The notes under the pieces were generated by a model. The model saw only the letters and a list, made by a program, of their open reading frames with translations. It made no database searches and was not told the DNA's origin. This document shows positions 22,699 to 33,818 of a stretch of DNA of 64,000 nucleotides, one piece after another. The translations under genes were made by a program, and so were the position numbers. The DNA is from Falciphora oryzae. Lineage: Eukaryota; Ascomycota; Sordariomycetes; Magnaporthales; Magnaporthaceae. Location of the stretch: positions 287,743 to 351,742 of the forward strand of contig JNVV01000020.1 in NCBI GenBank assembly GCA_000733355.1, given 5' to 3'. Within the stretch, counting starts at the first letter, position 1; every line of letters starts with the position of its first letter.

Positions 22699-24142
22699 TT
22701 AACCGCTGGCGTTGCAGGCTGCCTCTTGGGCAGTGCAGTCTTGCAGGGTCGAGCCCTGAGCCTGGCCCCTGTTGACGGCGTCGTTGCAGGCGTTGTTCTG
22801 GATGGAGCACGAGCGCTTCACAGCCTCGGCGCGGTCCGTGAAGGTGTTGCCCTGGACTCTGAACGGCCGGGCTTGGTCGCCGCTGTTCTCGATGGCTGGA
22901 GCAGCACCGCCGATGGCCTGAGCGTTAGCGCCGCCGTTGTTGTTGCGGCCGTTGTTGCGGTTGCGGCCGCCGCCCTGGTTGTTGTTTCCGCCGTTGTTCT
23001 GGCCACCGTTGTTGTTGCCGCCGTTGTTCTGGCCGCCGCCCTGGTTGTTGTTGCCGCCGTTGTTCTGGCCGCCATTGTTGTTACCCCCGTTGTTGTTACC
23101 TCCGTTGTTGTTGCCGCCACCATTGCCGCCAACAGTGAAGCGGACGCAGTCATCCTGGGCACCACGCTGGGCGACGGGCATCAGAACGGGCTGGTGGTTG
23201 GACGCGCCAGCCATGGTGCAGAGGCGGTAGTTTCCGTTGGGCAGGCCACCATCGACAGCGGTCTGGAGCGTACCCTGGCCGTTGCCGTTGTCGTTGATGC
23301 CCTTGAAGAAGACGAACTGCTCGGCATTGAGCGGGTTCGTGGGGTTGAGGGTGTTACCGAGATTCTGAACGGTCACGTGGGTGTGGCCGACGATCTGGCC
23401 GCCCTGCAGGGCCTGGGGAGCCGAGTAGTAGGTGTTTTGGGCGTTGGTGAAGGCGCCCAGCTGCATGTTGGCGATCCGGACCTGGATGTTGAAGCTCTGG
23501 CCAGCCTGCAGGTTGTCGCCGTTCTTGGGGTTGAGGATGACGGTCGACACCATGCGGTTGGCCGCGGGGATCTCGCCCATCACTGCGCGGCATGTGTCAG
23601 TCGGACTCGCCCTCGATAGACTTGGTCGAGGCTTCAAAACTTACCGATACCGTTGCAAGAGCCGCCCCGGTTCTGCTGGCCGTTGGTGATGGTCTTGCCC
23701 TGGCAGAAGTTGATGAAGTTGTTGGCGTCGCTGGATTTGCTTGTTAGTCTAATATCCAACCGCGTTCCACAGGACCTATATCAGGGGCCACTTACGTGGC
23801 AGACTCGACCTGGCCCGCCTCAACCTGACCGTTCTGGCCTGTCGAGGCACTGGCAGCCTGGATGACGTTGGCGTTCAAGCAGTTGGCGCCCTGGCCCTGG
23901 CCACCATTGTTGTTGTTCCCACCGTTGTTGTTGTTGTTGTTGTTTCCTCCATTGTTGTTGTTGTTTCCTCCGTTGTTCTGACCGCCGTTGTTGTTTCCTC
24001 CGTTGTTCCGGCCGCCGCCGCCGCGGCCTCCCCGGTTCTGCCTGGCCATCAGCTGGCCCGAGGGCGGCATGAACGGCACGATGCTAGCCTCGGCAATGAC
24101 CGCCAGGCCAACGAGGCCCATCAACGCAGATTTCATCAACAT
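22699..24142 (-). CDS. Secreted Asn/Gly-repeat protein of a conserved fungal family
   Basis: Exons 24142-23796, 23730-23645 and 23582-22699 encode 438 residues. Both introns (65 and 62 nt) are canonical (GTAAGT; CTAAC in the first; CAG). A signal peptide (MLMKSALMGLVGLAVIAEA) precedes an Asn/Gly repeat block, then a conserved domain with NFINFCQGKTITNG, MGEIPAANRM, VGHTHVTVQ and the FVFFKGIN segment, a second NNGG repeat block, and a Cys-containing C-terminus (CSIQNNACNDA, QDCTAQEAACNASG). Proteins with this central domain are common in fungi, are secreted or wall-associated, and in databases are sometimes mislabelled as a ribosomal protein S17; that label should not be used. The biochemical role is unknown. 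The start is fixed by the signal peptide. Confidence 0.88.
22937..23125 (-). repeat. Degenerate NNGG-coding repeat, C-terminal block
   Basis: Imperfect tandem units coding N-N-G-G with Q-N and G-G-G-Q variants lie inside the Asn/Gly-rich protein. On the + strand they appear as repeats of GTTGTTGCCGCC type. Such tracts change length readily by slippage. Confidence 0.85.
23895..24030 (-). repeat. Degenerate NNGG/N-run-coding repeat, N-terminal block
   Basis: A second block of the same type lies between the signal peptide and the conserved domain, with longer runs of Asn codons than the C-terminal block. Together the two blocks bracket the globular domain. Confidence 0.85.
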
Positions 24143-27100
24143 TGTGGGCGGTGTGTATGTATGAGCTCGGCTCTGAATTAATCGTCGGCTCTCGAGTTTC
24201 CGACAACCGTCGAGGTCGGGCTAAGTAGGACGGGGATTGGGACTGCTTTCAAGAAAAAACCGCGTGAAGTTGAAGCTGGTGCCAGACCGTTGTAAAAAGG
24301 AGCGTTCACAGCAAGCTGTGTATAATAATAGTATTGGGGTTGAATAAAAGGGTAGCTTTGATCCTCCCAAAAGGAACGAATGAATGGAAAACGTCAAACC
24401 AGCGCGGCCAACGAGGAACAAAATAAAGGGGAGGGGAAAGGAATGGTAAGAATAAGAAAACGGAGGACGAGGTTAAAGAAGTAGGGACGGACAGGTCAAA
24501 TAGCTATGGAGAGGCCAAGCCAAAGTTCTTATATCGAGACGCGCCGTTTCGAGCCCCCCATCCCGCCAAGCTTTCGGCGACCAGGACGGCTTGCATCAGC
24601 CCAAGTGGGAGCCATTGGGTCTGTTCTCATGGGGGGGCCCTGCCAGCAGGGGAGGGGCGTGTGAGTGCCGCCCAAACACCAGACGGATTTCCAGCTTGGA
24701 GACGCGGCGCCGTGGGTCCCCCGACCCAAAACATGCGGCACCAAGGGGAGAGGGATGACGATGGAGGGTGGAGGGCCAGCCAGAGCCGAGGGCCGGATGG
24801 ATGGCTGCTGGCCAGGGAGGGGTGTGCGGGTGGGTGGGCATGCAGCGCCATGGGGTGTGGGTGGTGGCTCTGGGCGTCGTGGGAGGGCGAAACGTGAGCC
24901 TCAAACCCAGGGACTGCATGGTCCTGGCAGCGGACGGTTGGGGGAAAGGAAAGGATTGGCCTGGCGGCGCAAGGGTCGGCAGGGCATTGGAGACGGAAGA
25001 GCGTGAGCTACGCAAGGGTTTGGGCGTGGTTTTGCACGCTTCCGATGGTTTTTTTGCGAGCTCCTCGGGCGGGCGAGGAAGAAGCAAAGCAGAGCAGACC
25101 CGGAAATCCAGCACACGGCGTTCCAGCGCTGGGCGTTCCAAACGGGAGGCGGGTGGCGGCAGCGCTGGATGGGTTGCGTGCCTGCCGATCAGCTTGCCTG
25201 CACCTACTGTAGCTGGCGCTGCTGCCGTTTGGTGCCGTTAGTGCCGCGCTGGCGGGCTGCTGTTAGCAACGCTCAGCCGAGATACCCGAGCTTCCTAGTC
25301 TCGGTCCAGTTTTCAGGTTGCACGCGAACTACGTATGCCTCGATTCGATTGCTCGCTTCCGCCTTGGTGTCCATTGTGGGGGAGGGCGGCACGGCCTGAT
25401 GTTGCTGGCGCCATCCCAGGCTTGAGTGGGTCCCAGTCGAGAATAATCCGATGGGCTGCTCCTTCTCCGGTCCATCGAACTGGCTGGTGCTGCCTGGTGC
25501 TGCTGCCTCAGGCTTTTTTTCCTGCTCAATCCTTCTTTTCCTTTTCGTGTCGTTGATGCGGCTTCCAATGTCAGAGATTTTGACCGAACCCATGCACAAA
25601 CCCCTGTTCCACCCCTTGTCCCCGCCCCGCCAGCCTAATCCTCGGCCAATAGCATCACAAGCACCGTATGCCCTCAGGCGACCCAGGTTTCGAACTCGAT
25701 CATCCCGGCCGCTGATGAAGCACAGCGAGACGACAAGAGCCGTCAAGCGCGGCGCCCGTGCTGTTCGCGCGCGCTCTCAAAGAGAAGACACAAAAAAGAA
25801 AATTACGACGGTCCCTGGCTGACCATCGCCGGCCCTGTAACACGGTGAGCGCAGGGAAAAGCAGCGACTGACAGCGAATAGATGCTCGACACCAGCTGAT
25901 TAGGCCCTTTCCCAGCACGCGCCCGCGCCAAAAGCTACCAGTACCGCGTGGAATTCCCCTTTGTTCTCGATCGGGATTTGCAACCCGCCCTTCTGATGCG
26001 ACGGACTTGACGTTTCCAGGCAGTAGAAAGAGGGTTTCGCCCCCCGCCCCCCGCCCCCTGCGCAGATCGTGATAATCGAGGCAATCAACCAACTGCCCAA
26101 GACACACAAGAGCCGGGAAGAGAGGGCAGAGACGCGGCCGAGAAACAGTCGCTCACGATTGACAAGTGATGTGCCCTCTTGATTGCTATGGCAGGGCAGA
26201 TCAGCCAGCGGCGGCCTGGCGGGAGGCGTGCATGTTTTGGGCCGTCGTGCAAACAAAACCTGCAATATAGCCGCGACGTCTCTTGTTATCTTTCTTTTCC
26301 CCCTCCCCCTCGCCGTTGTCAAAACAGGGGGATCATCTAGCCTGGTCGCGGCGGTTTGTTCTTGATGACGTCCCCCGGGCACGGGCGTGCTCCATCCAGG
26401 CAACTTGCCAGGGCAGGAGAACCGGTACTTGCACAGCGGGCCAGGGAGGCATGAGCTTCAGATGAGATGAAAAAGGTTGTTTCGCGGATCAGTTGGCCGG
26501 AAACGTGCGAGGCGAAGAGAAAAAATCTGGGCCTGCTACCCGCCGAGCATTGGCAGCATTTCAGATTGCACGTCGGTCCCTTGTCCGGGCAGTTGACATT
26601 ACGATCCTGGTCCCCTGCTAGGACTGGACGGTCGCGCGCGAGATTTAAACATTTAATGTTGGATAAGCTTGTATCAGATACGCGGCGCCGGCTTCCGCTC
26701 TGCTGGGGCGGCGGGGCGTCCATCAATGGACGGTGGGCCGTCTGGATTCAATCTTCGCGGATGCGACTCCCGCGCTGGAGAGTGTGGACTGCACTACGAG
26801 TGTAAATGCGGCTGCGCCTGGAACCCTTATACTCATCGCGCGTATTGCGCCGGGCAAATTCACGATGCGGTATAAATCGGGTTATAGCATCAAGCCAGAT
26901 GCGAGCAGGCTCTTCTGGAAGCTGGAGCCGCGAGAGTCTGCAAGCGCCGGGCGGGTCGCCAAGCGTTCACTCGTTATTCCCGTTGGCAAAAAGCTCCACT
27001 GAACCGCCTGAACCGTGGCGCTCCCCCAGCCTAATGGAAAACGTTTTGGCGAGAAAGAAACTCCCCGAAAGAATCCGAGGGGCCGCCGCACGATAACAGG

Positions 27101-27656
27101 CTGTGGCTAGGTTGTTTGCTTGCTGGCCGGCTGAGAGCTGAACTGATGCGAAGATTCTGGTGAGCGTCGTCGTAGGTCGCCCACCCCTTGCAGCTCGCTC
27201 AATCCTCCCTGCTGGGAATCCAAAAGTGGGCGTGTTTGAGACTCTCCAGCTTGAGACATGGAGACGCGGGATACGATGCCCAGGTAGATGAGCCCCACCC
27301 TTGCATCCCCCGCCAGTGCTGGCCACGGGGCCTGCCGATGCAAGCAAGCAGCCACCGCTTGAGCCTCTTTCCCCTGCAGCAAGCTGCGAAGCTGGTTGCT
27401 GGAAAAAGCAACAAGCAAAAAAGAAGTTGCACGCCTCTAACATTGCTTCGCTCTTCAAGCTCCACAATGCCAACGTGCGCCAAACCACTCCTTTCATTTC
27501 ACGAAACAAGGGATCGTCGGCCGGTCAGCACCGTAGAGAGCAAACCTGTTAGTCATAGAGGGCATTTTGTAGTGCGATGCCTTAACAAGGCACCGAGCCG
27601 GCGAGCCGTAGCCGAAGGTGAAGCTGACAAGAACCGTGCGTTCCTGACTGCAGGAG

Positions 27657-27677
27657 CCATCCATCCATCCATCCATC
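27657..27677. repeat. (CCAT)5 microsatellite
   Basis: Five consecutive CCAT units are followed by one extra C. It lies in the gene desert with no adjacent gene. Confidence 0.9.
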
Positions 27678-30484
27678 GCTAGCAACGGGCACCACCAACA
27701 GCGATGTGTTGGGATAGACAAACCAAGAAGAAAGAAAAAAAAAAAAAAAAAAAACTCACGTGCCAAACCGCACACGACATAAGGCCTCCCAGTTCGCACA
27801 CATGCCAATCCGGACGCCAAGTGCCGTCTGGCAGGACGCCACCGTTGCCAGTAGTAGGTGATGTCGGGCTTGCGAGACGGTTTGGTGCCGGTTCGTTGGC
27901 CGATCACCCACGAGCACGTGTCGCAGCATGGCTGGCACCGCGCAGAGCCGCAGGGGCGCTCCCCGGAAAACGCCCCTATCCAGCCGCACGCACATGCATT
28001 ACGTACTGCGGACATTGCAGACATGTGTAAGCTAGCGTTGCGCTAAACCCGCTTGATGGACGCATGTGGAATGTGCACCTTTCCCTCATCGATCTGCCCT
28101 GGATTCTTGTGTGAGATAAGAGAAAGATAAAATGCTTGTCGGTGCCCAGATAACCCAAGCCGTTTTGATTTCCGCAGAATCCCCCGTTATTTTTCTTTTT
28201 GATCTCAAAAAAAGACTGGACGAACTGAACCGGGACTCCAAGTGCCATCCCAACTTTTCCATCCTCCACCAGGAAAAAAAAACACCGCATGTGCTGTCCT
28301 TTTGTCGCTGGGGTCATAGAATGGAGGGGCATCCCATCCGCCCACGGAAAAATCTCAAAGCAAAAGCCTTTGAATCCCGTCTTGTTCCCCCACCTGCCCC
28401 TTGCCTGTCCTGGGTACCTAAGCGACGGACGGACAAACGAAGCCGGGGGAGGGGTGTGTGGACAAAATGATTGTTCTCCACCAGAAAAGAAGAAAAAAAA
28501 AAAAAAAAAAACTTGAGGGACCAGACCCATGGTCATCACGGACCGGAAAGGACGGCAAGGGGCGTGAGAGAACAAGTCTCGGGAGCAAAGTCGTACGACT
28601 TTTTACCCAGCGCCCACATTACGGGGCCCACCCACGACAGGGGCCCCTCTGCCGATAAGCTTTTTAGCTTTTGCTTGGCAGTTGAGCCCTGGCTCTGGCC
28701 TTTTCCAGGGAGAGGCGACCCTGCTCGCGGTGGTAGCAAAGAGCGAGGTGAAACCAGGCCCTCCCTTGCGGGCGTTGTGGCTTTCCAAGGAGCCGGGAAC
28801 AACTGCTTGCTGGGCCTCTTCGCATGGAAAATCCCATGGGAGACTCTCGCAGATTGAGTAGCAAACGCTTTTCCCGTTACCGATATTACCCTCGTGCGTA
28901 ATAGAATGTCGTGTGCGCGCACCCCCTCAGCCACCTACCAGGCTGCTCCTTGCCTGCCCCGTAGCGATTTGTGGTCAACTCGACTGGAAGGATTTGTGCC
29001 AGGTCGCAGCGCTCAGGCGGACTGCCCTGTATTTTTTTTCTTGATCGCTCCCTCGGGCTTTGCTCAGCCTCTTGGGACGGAGGGATACCAGATGCAGCCA
29101 CGAGGCAGAAAGCACAGCTCGCTTCCAAGGCATGCGGGTGTGATAGGGGGAATGTGAGGTTTCATTGACACGAGCGTTGGTTCCATCCCGTTCCTTTTCA
29201 GGCTACCAGCCGCCTTGCCCTTCTCGAGGCCTCCACGACGCAGAAAAAAAGGCAGATGTTACGTGGTGCAGCCGTTTCGTTGAGTTCCTCCCAGGCGAAA
29301 CGGCGAGCCCTGCCGTGACGGGTTTTCCCATTCTGCGCCAAGCCGTGTGTCTACAGAAGCGAAGACAGAACGGGAGTACATCACATCGCATCACACACTC
29401 AGCGTGCATCACAGCCGGGTCATCACAGCCGGGTCTGTTGGCAGGAACGCAGGTAGCAAGTTCGCCCAGCCCAGCCCTCTTTGGGAAGATCTCCGTCTTG
29501 GGCGGGCTGATAAGATTTTCCCGTGTCTTTGCTGGCAGGGCAGGCAAGGGCCCTGCGGCCTCGCCAAACGGCCTCAGTGGTGTTCTCAAATTCACAACTG
29601 CCGTGACTTCTTTGTATCTGCTACGAGTCCGTTTTGACGAAGCAAAAGGCGTGGGTAGTTGTGCACGGCAGATGCATTTCCCGCCGTGTCGCTGGGAGGC
29701 GAGGCTGTCTGCCCTCACCCTCTCTGATGCTCGATCCGGTCGATCTGCGTGTCAGACACCCACACCGAATCCGCAGGAGCAGCATTGAAGCCTCCCGGGC
29801 CCGACCATCAAACCTCGATTTGATTCAAAACCAGCAAGGCGCCCAACCACAGGCCCTTCCTCCGCGGCGATCCTATCAGCTTTTCCTCCTGCCTTTGTTC
29901 GGCTTGGTCTTTGGGGAAGGTTACTAGGTGGTGTGTCCAGTCCAACGCGGCGGGGATGCGAAGGCGCTCAATTGCAGGGGGAAAAGAAGAAGAAAAAAAA
30001 TTACCGCCGCGAACGATCTGCACTGCACCGTGCCGCTGTCAAAAGATGAAAAAACATCAGCAGTTATCATGATCCAAGTCAAGATTCACGACGGGCAGAT
30101 CTTAGCTGGCGATGGCAGTCTAGAAAACCCGGGTCGAGGCAATTTGCATAGGTGGGCAAATAATGCTGCAATTGAGATCCCGCCATCCCATGAGTGCACG
30201 CTGCGCTGCAACGATTCCCCGACTCAGTTTAGGCAGCATCCGCGCGGGATGGGAAACGAATAAGCATAACGCTTCCCTGAGGAAAAGCCTGGAGCCCCGG
30301 CAATCGCCCGCTGGCTCGCTCGACTCATGAACCTCGCCCCCAAAAGGTTGCAGTCGGCCCCAGCTGGCAAGGGGAGAGAGGAGGGAGAGGCAAACACACC
30401 CGCGCGTGCGATAGGCGAGCTGGAGAATGGAGATGGGATGAGACGAAAAAGGACGGGGGAAAGGATCCTAATCAAGAAAGGGAG

Positions 30485-30510
30485 AAAAAAAAAAAAAAAA
30501 AAAAAAAAAA
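30485..30510. repeat. 26-bp poly(A) run
   Basis: An uninterrupted A run about 140 bp downstream of the stop codon of the S1/P1 nuclease gene, which reads T on that gene's strand. Confidence 0.9.
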
Positions 30511-30646
30511 GGCGGATTTCTATTCTTTGCGCAAAGTTGCTCTTCCTGGTCGTCTCGTCCCCGCCGTTCGTCCTCTCTCTCCACCATCTCCGCCGCCGCC
30601 ACTACTAGGTATTATAATATCTTTAGCCCTTCCATGCTGGGCTCAC

Positions 30647-31705
30647 TTATAACTCCCCAACATCGACCGAGTCGTGCAGGCTCGCAACCATGAGATCCAG
30701 CCACCGGGCCAGCCTGAAGCCGGCTCTGGCCACCTGCACCTCGACCACGGGCGCCGCCTTTTCGTAATACTCGCCACTCAGCTCCTGGCCGACAATATCT
30801 TTGGGACCGTGCGGGGAGAAGACTTTTTACCCGACGCCAGTTAGCAGGTAGTCAACCTAAAAAGCAGAAGGATCAGAAAATCCAAACTCACCATGCGAGC
30901 AAACATAAGCATTCCCCTCCCTCGCCCACCGCAGCACCGTGGCCTCGGCATCCGCCATGTCGTCGACGCCGTCGATCCACCCTTTGCTCTCGCCCGCGAA
31001 CTTGCCGGTGCGGATCTCGGCCGCCAGGTTGGTAGCCCAGGACCTGGCCACCTCGTAGGGCTTGCGGCGCCGCATCCCTCCCACCAGCTTCTCGGCGATG
31101 CTGCTGTCCCAGACGTGGTGCAGGTTCAGCTCCTTTCCTTCCCAGAGCACGTGGATGCCGTTGCCTCCCCGCTCGACGTCCTCGTCGTGCAGCGGCTGGT
31201 GCACGTCGCCGGCGAAGTGGATCACGAACTTGGCCGCCTGCGCGCGCTCCCACGCCGGCAGGGAGGACACGGCCAGGGCGCGGTTGGTGTAGTTTGCAAA
31301 GGCCTTGTGTGATGGAGTCGGTAGGGTAAGCACGTGGCACATGTGTGGTCATTAAAAAACTTCCATCTCAGGGGAGCCTACAGTGACGACGCAGCCCTCG
31401 GCCTTGCAGTCGCGCTCCATGTCGATGCCGCACGAGGCCGGGGGCGAGTCCTTGGCGTCGATGAAGTGGAAGACGCCCGTGAAGTGGCCCCACTTTGTGT
31501 ACCGGATGCTGTCGGCCCACGTCGCCACGCCGGCGAGGTACGAGTCCGTGTCGTTGCGCAGCAGCGCCTTGAGGTAGGACTCGGTCGACGGAGCCACGAA
31601 CTCCTGCGCGACGTACGCCACCGTGATGTGGCCCAGGCTGCCCCAGGCCTGCGCGCCCGGCAGCGCGGCGAGCAGGCTCAGCGTGCCGGCGGAGATGAGG
31701 CGCAT
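30647..31705 (-). CDS. Secreted S1/P1-type zinc nuclease
   Basis: Exons 31705-31382, 31303-30892 and 30822-30647 encode 303 residues. A 20-residue signal peptide (..LPGAQA) leaves a mature protein starting with Trp, whose amino group binds zinc in this family. Counting from the mature N-terminus, all known zinc ligands are in place: W1, H6, D45, H60, then the HFAGDVHQPLH block and HHVWD, offset by one residue. It is therefore expected to cleave single-stranded DNA and RNA outside the cell. The C-terminal EVQVARAGFRLARWLD is also typical. The last intron (69 nt) has GTGAGT and a CTAAC branch but ends in AAG, an uncommon acceptor; it keeps the family frame, so I accept it. The upstream in-frame ATG at 31768 would bury the signal peptide and was rejected. 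Confidence 0.9.
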
Positions 31706-33818
31706 GTTGAGAGATTTGGTTCTTTCGTTTGCTTGTTGGTTTTTCCACTCGAATCGGCCCTGCTTCACGATCGCTCTTGGCTCCCGGATGCCGTTCTATG
31801 GGAGCCCCTAGCGAGGCGGGTTCAACCTGCCGCCACCAAGAGAAACAAAAGGGTGCAAATACGAGGCGATGACAGGCGGGTTGACAACAGCACCCGTTCC
31901 GAATCTTGACAAGGCGATAGATAGTGTGTTTCTTTCTTTCCAACAGAGCATTCAAACGAAACAAGCAGAGCTGCTTCCCGGGCCCTCTTGAGACAATGAA
32001 AGATGTCTTGGGTGGTTTTCAGGTCGTGCGGCGGCGGCGTCGGGTCAGCTGCGTGTATGTTGTTGACGGAGCAACCCTCCACGACTCAATCGCCTGTGCT
32101 GTGTCAGCCAGCTTGCAGCACTCGATGGAACCTCACGTCAATTGGATCCGGCTAGGCGCCAGCAGCGAATGGCTTGGGCCGGACCGGGCCATGTGCGAAA
32201 CACCACGATGCAGACTCCTCATCTGGAAGCGCCTCCCGCCCAATCAATTAACCGCCCAGCCCGAGCGCCGTCGCGCGCGCAAGCACCCGACTGCAACCTA
32301 ACCTGGATAAGGCCATCCGTTCAGCTCTCCTCAATCGAGACGGGGGAGCCTTGGGGCAACTAAACCACGTGTGCCCTTCCGGCTGGGTCAAGGCCGCGCG
32401 GCCGACGCATGCAGGATCTCGGGGCTGGAAAATACTGAACGTGACGAGGTGAATCCGCCGAGAGCACTATACGTGAGAGCTGCCCCGGACGATTTCGGTT
32501 TCGAACTCTTTTGTGGCTCTTCTTTTCCGCCCCATGCCCGCCTATTTACCTGCTGCTCCTCCCCCTACTCGATTTATAGTGGGAGTGTGTGTAGTGCGAG
32601 GCGCAGCAGCCCAGCTCGGCCGGCTGTTCCGCACCCACTGTCAACTACATCCCCTCCCGCCCCGCCCGGCTCGGCTTGGCCGAACCGCTGCCCCTTTTTC
32701 TCTGCTCCGGCGTCTGGTGACGGAGGCTCCTCGGATAACGGCGGGCGCGTGGGGTCCCCCACAATGATCGGAGGGGGTTCGCGGGGCTGTTTGTCGCGCG
32801 CTAATCGCCATGTTGATTGATGCCGAGTTTTTCCCACGTCCACGGGTTGCGTTCGGCGTGGGTGACATTGTATAACTCGCGTTGTTATTAGGGGGATCGT
32901 GAAATGCCTCAGATAGCGCCGCGTCGGTTCCTGCCAGCTTGGACAATGAGGGATCCCCTCGAAGCGAACACTGGCTGCTCCCCCGTCTTTAGGACCTCGC
33001 TCTTCCTTCTTTGACTCTCGGGAGGATTTGATGGCGTGGTATGCCCTGCTAATGATGCGAGAGGAGGTTGCGTTTGTCGCTCGCGCGTTGTTTTTTTTTT
33101 TTATCCCAGTATCATGGGTCAGCCATCGTGCAACCGACACGCCTCGCGACCCGGCCAGCTCGGCCTCTGGGTAAAAGTGCACTTCCATGCATGGTAAATG
33201 GTCTACATCAGCTAGCTTTGTCCGATGTTGTTGTCTCTAGTACGAAGACTCGCTAATAATCGAGAGATAGGCGGGAAATTATCTCGAGCCTAGCAAAATA
33301 CCGAATTATCATTGTCTATCCACGTACAATCGCAAGCCATTCCTACCTTCACAAATATGGACACCGTTCACCCAGATCGAGACACCAATGCGATCTTGAT
33401 ATTGATCTTCAGTGTTTTCTGTCGGGCAGACGCCTGATGCTGGCAGCAAGCTCCTGCTTCTAATCGACATGCCGGGGGTGCAGACAGTCCATTTTTGCTA
33501 TCTGTCACCTGTGGCGACTGCTCGTTTGTCATCGAGAATACGGGGAGCTGTGCGTCAGCCGACGTTTTGCCCAATCGCCTCTTGCTCCTTCTCGACCTGA
33601 TTTGTATTTGTTGCTGGAAAGCGAAACTGCGTCTCAACAAGGACTGCGCGGAAGGCACACGGGGCCGCCTCTCGCCCCGTCTTCTCGTCGGGTGATTCGT
33701 CAGGGGCGGGACCTGAACACAAACCCATCACAACCATCGGTTTCCAGTAGTCGGCCCAACAAGCAGCCAGTCATTTCTACCGCCGCCAAAACATGCTAGA
33801 ACGCCGCTTCGCTCTCCC
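31706..33818. other. Intergenic region between divergent genes
   Basis: It holds the upstream regions of the S1/P1 nuclease gene (-) and of the coiled-coil gene (+). No gene is seen within it. A run of T occurs near 33090-33101. Confidence 0.55.

Larger units (their letters stand above)
24143..30646. other. 6.5-kb gene desert
   Basis: No coding region is supported on either strand. Features seen: the promoter side of the Asn/Gly-repeat gene (24143-24500), an A/T-richer patch at 24220-24500, a C-rich patch near 26040-26060, a (CCAT)5 run at 27657-27677, and poly(A) runs of 20 (27735-27754), 19 (28493-28511) and 26 (30485-30510). Composition is otherwise like that of the other intergenic regions, so it is not an AT-rich, RIP-degraded transposon. 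Confidence 0.55.

Noticed and set aside
22937..23125. Short regularly spaced repeats that might suggest a CRISPR array
   Set aside because: Units are in-frame codon repeats within a secreted protein, without unique spacers, and the organism is a fungus.
22726..23619. 297-residue Val/Ala-rich open frame on the + strand
   Set aside because: Antisense of the Asn/Gly repeat gene; its Val/Ala runs are the reverse of AAC/GGC codon repeats.
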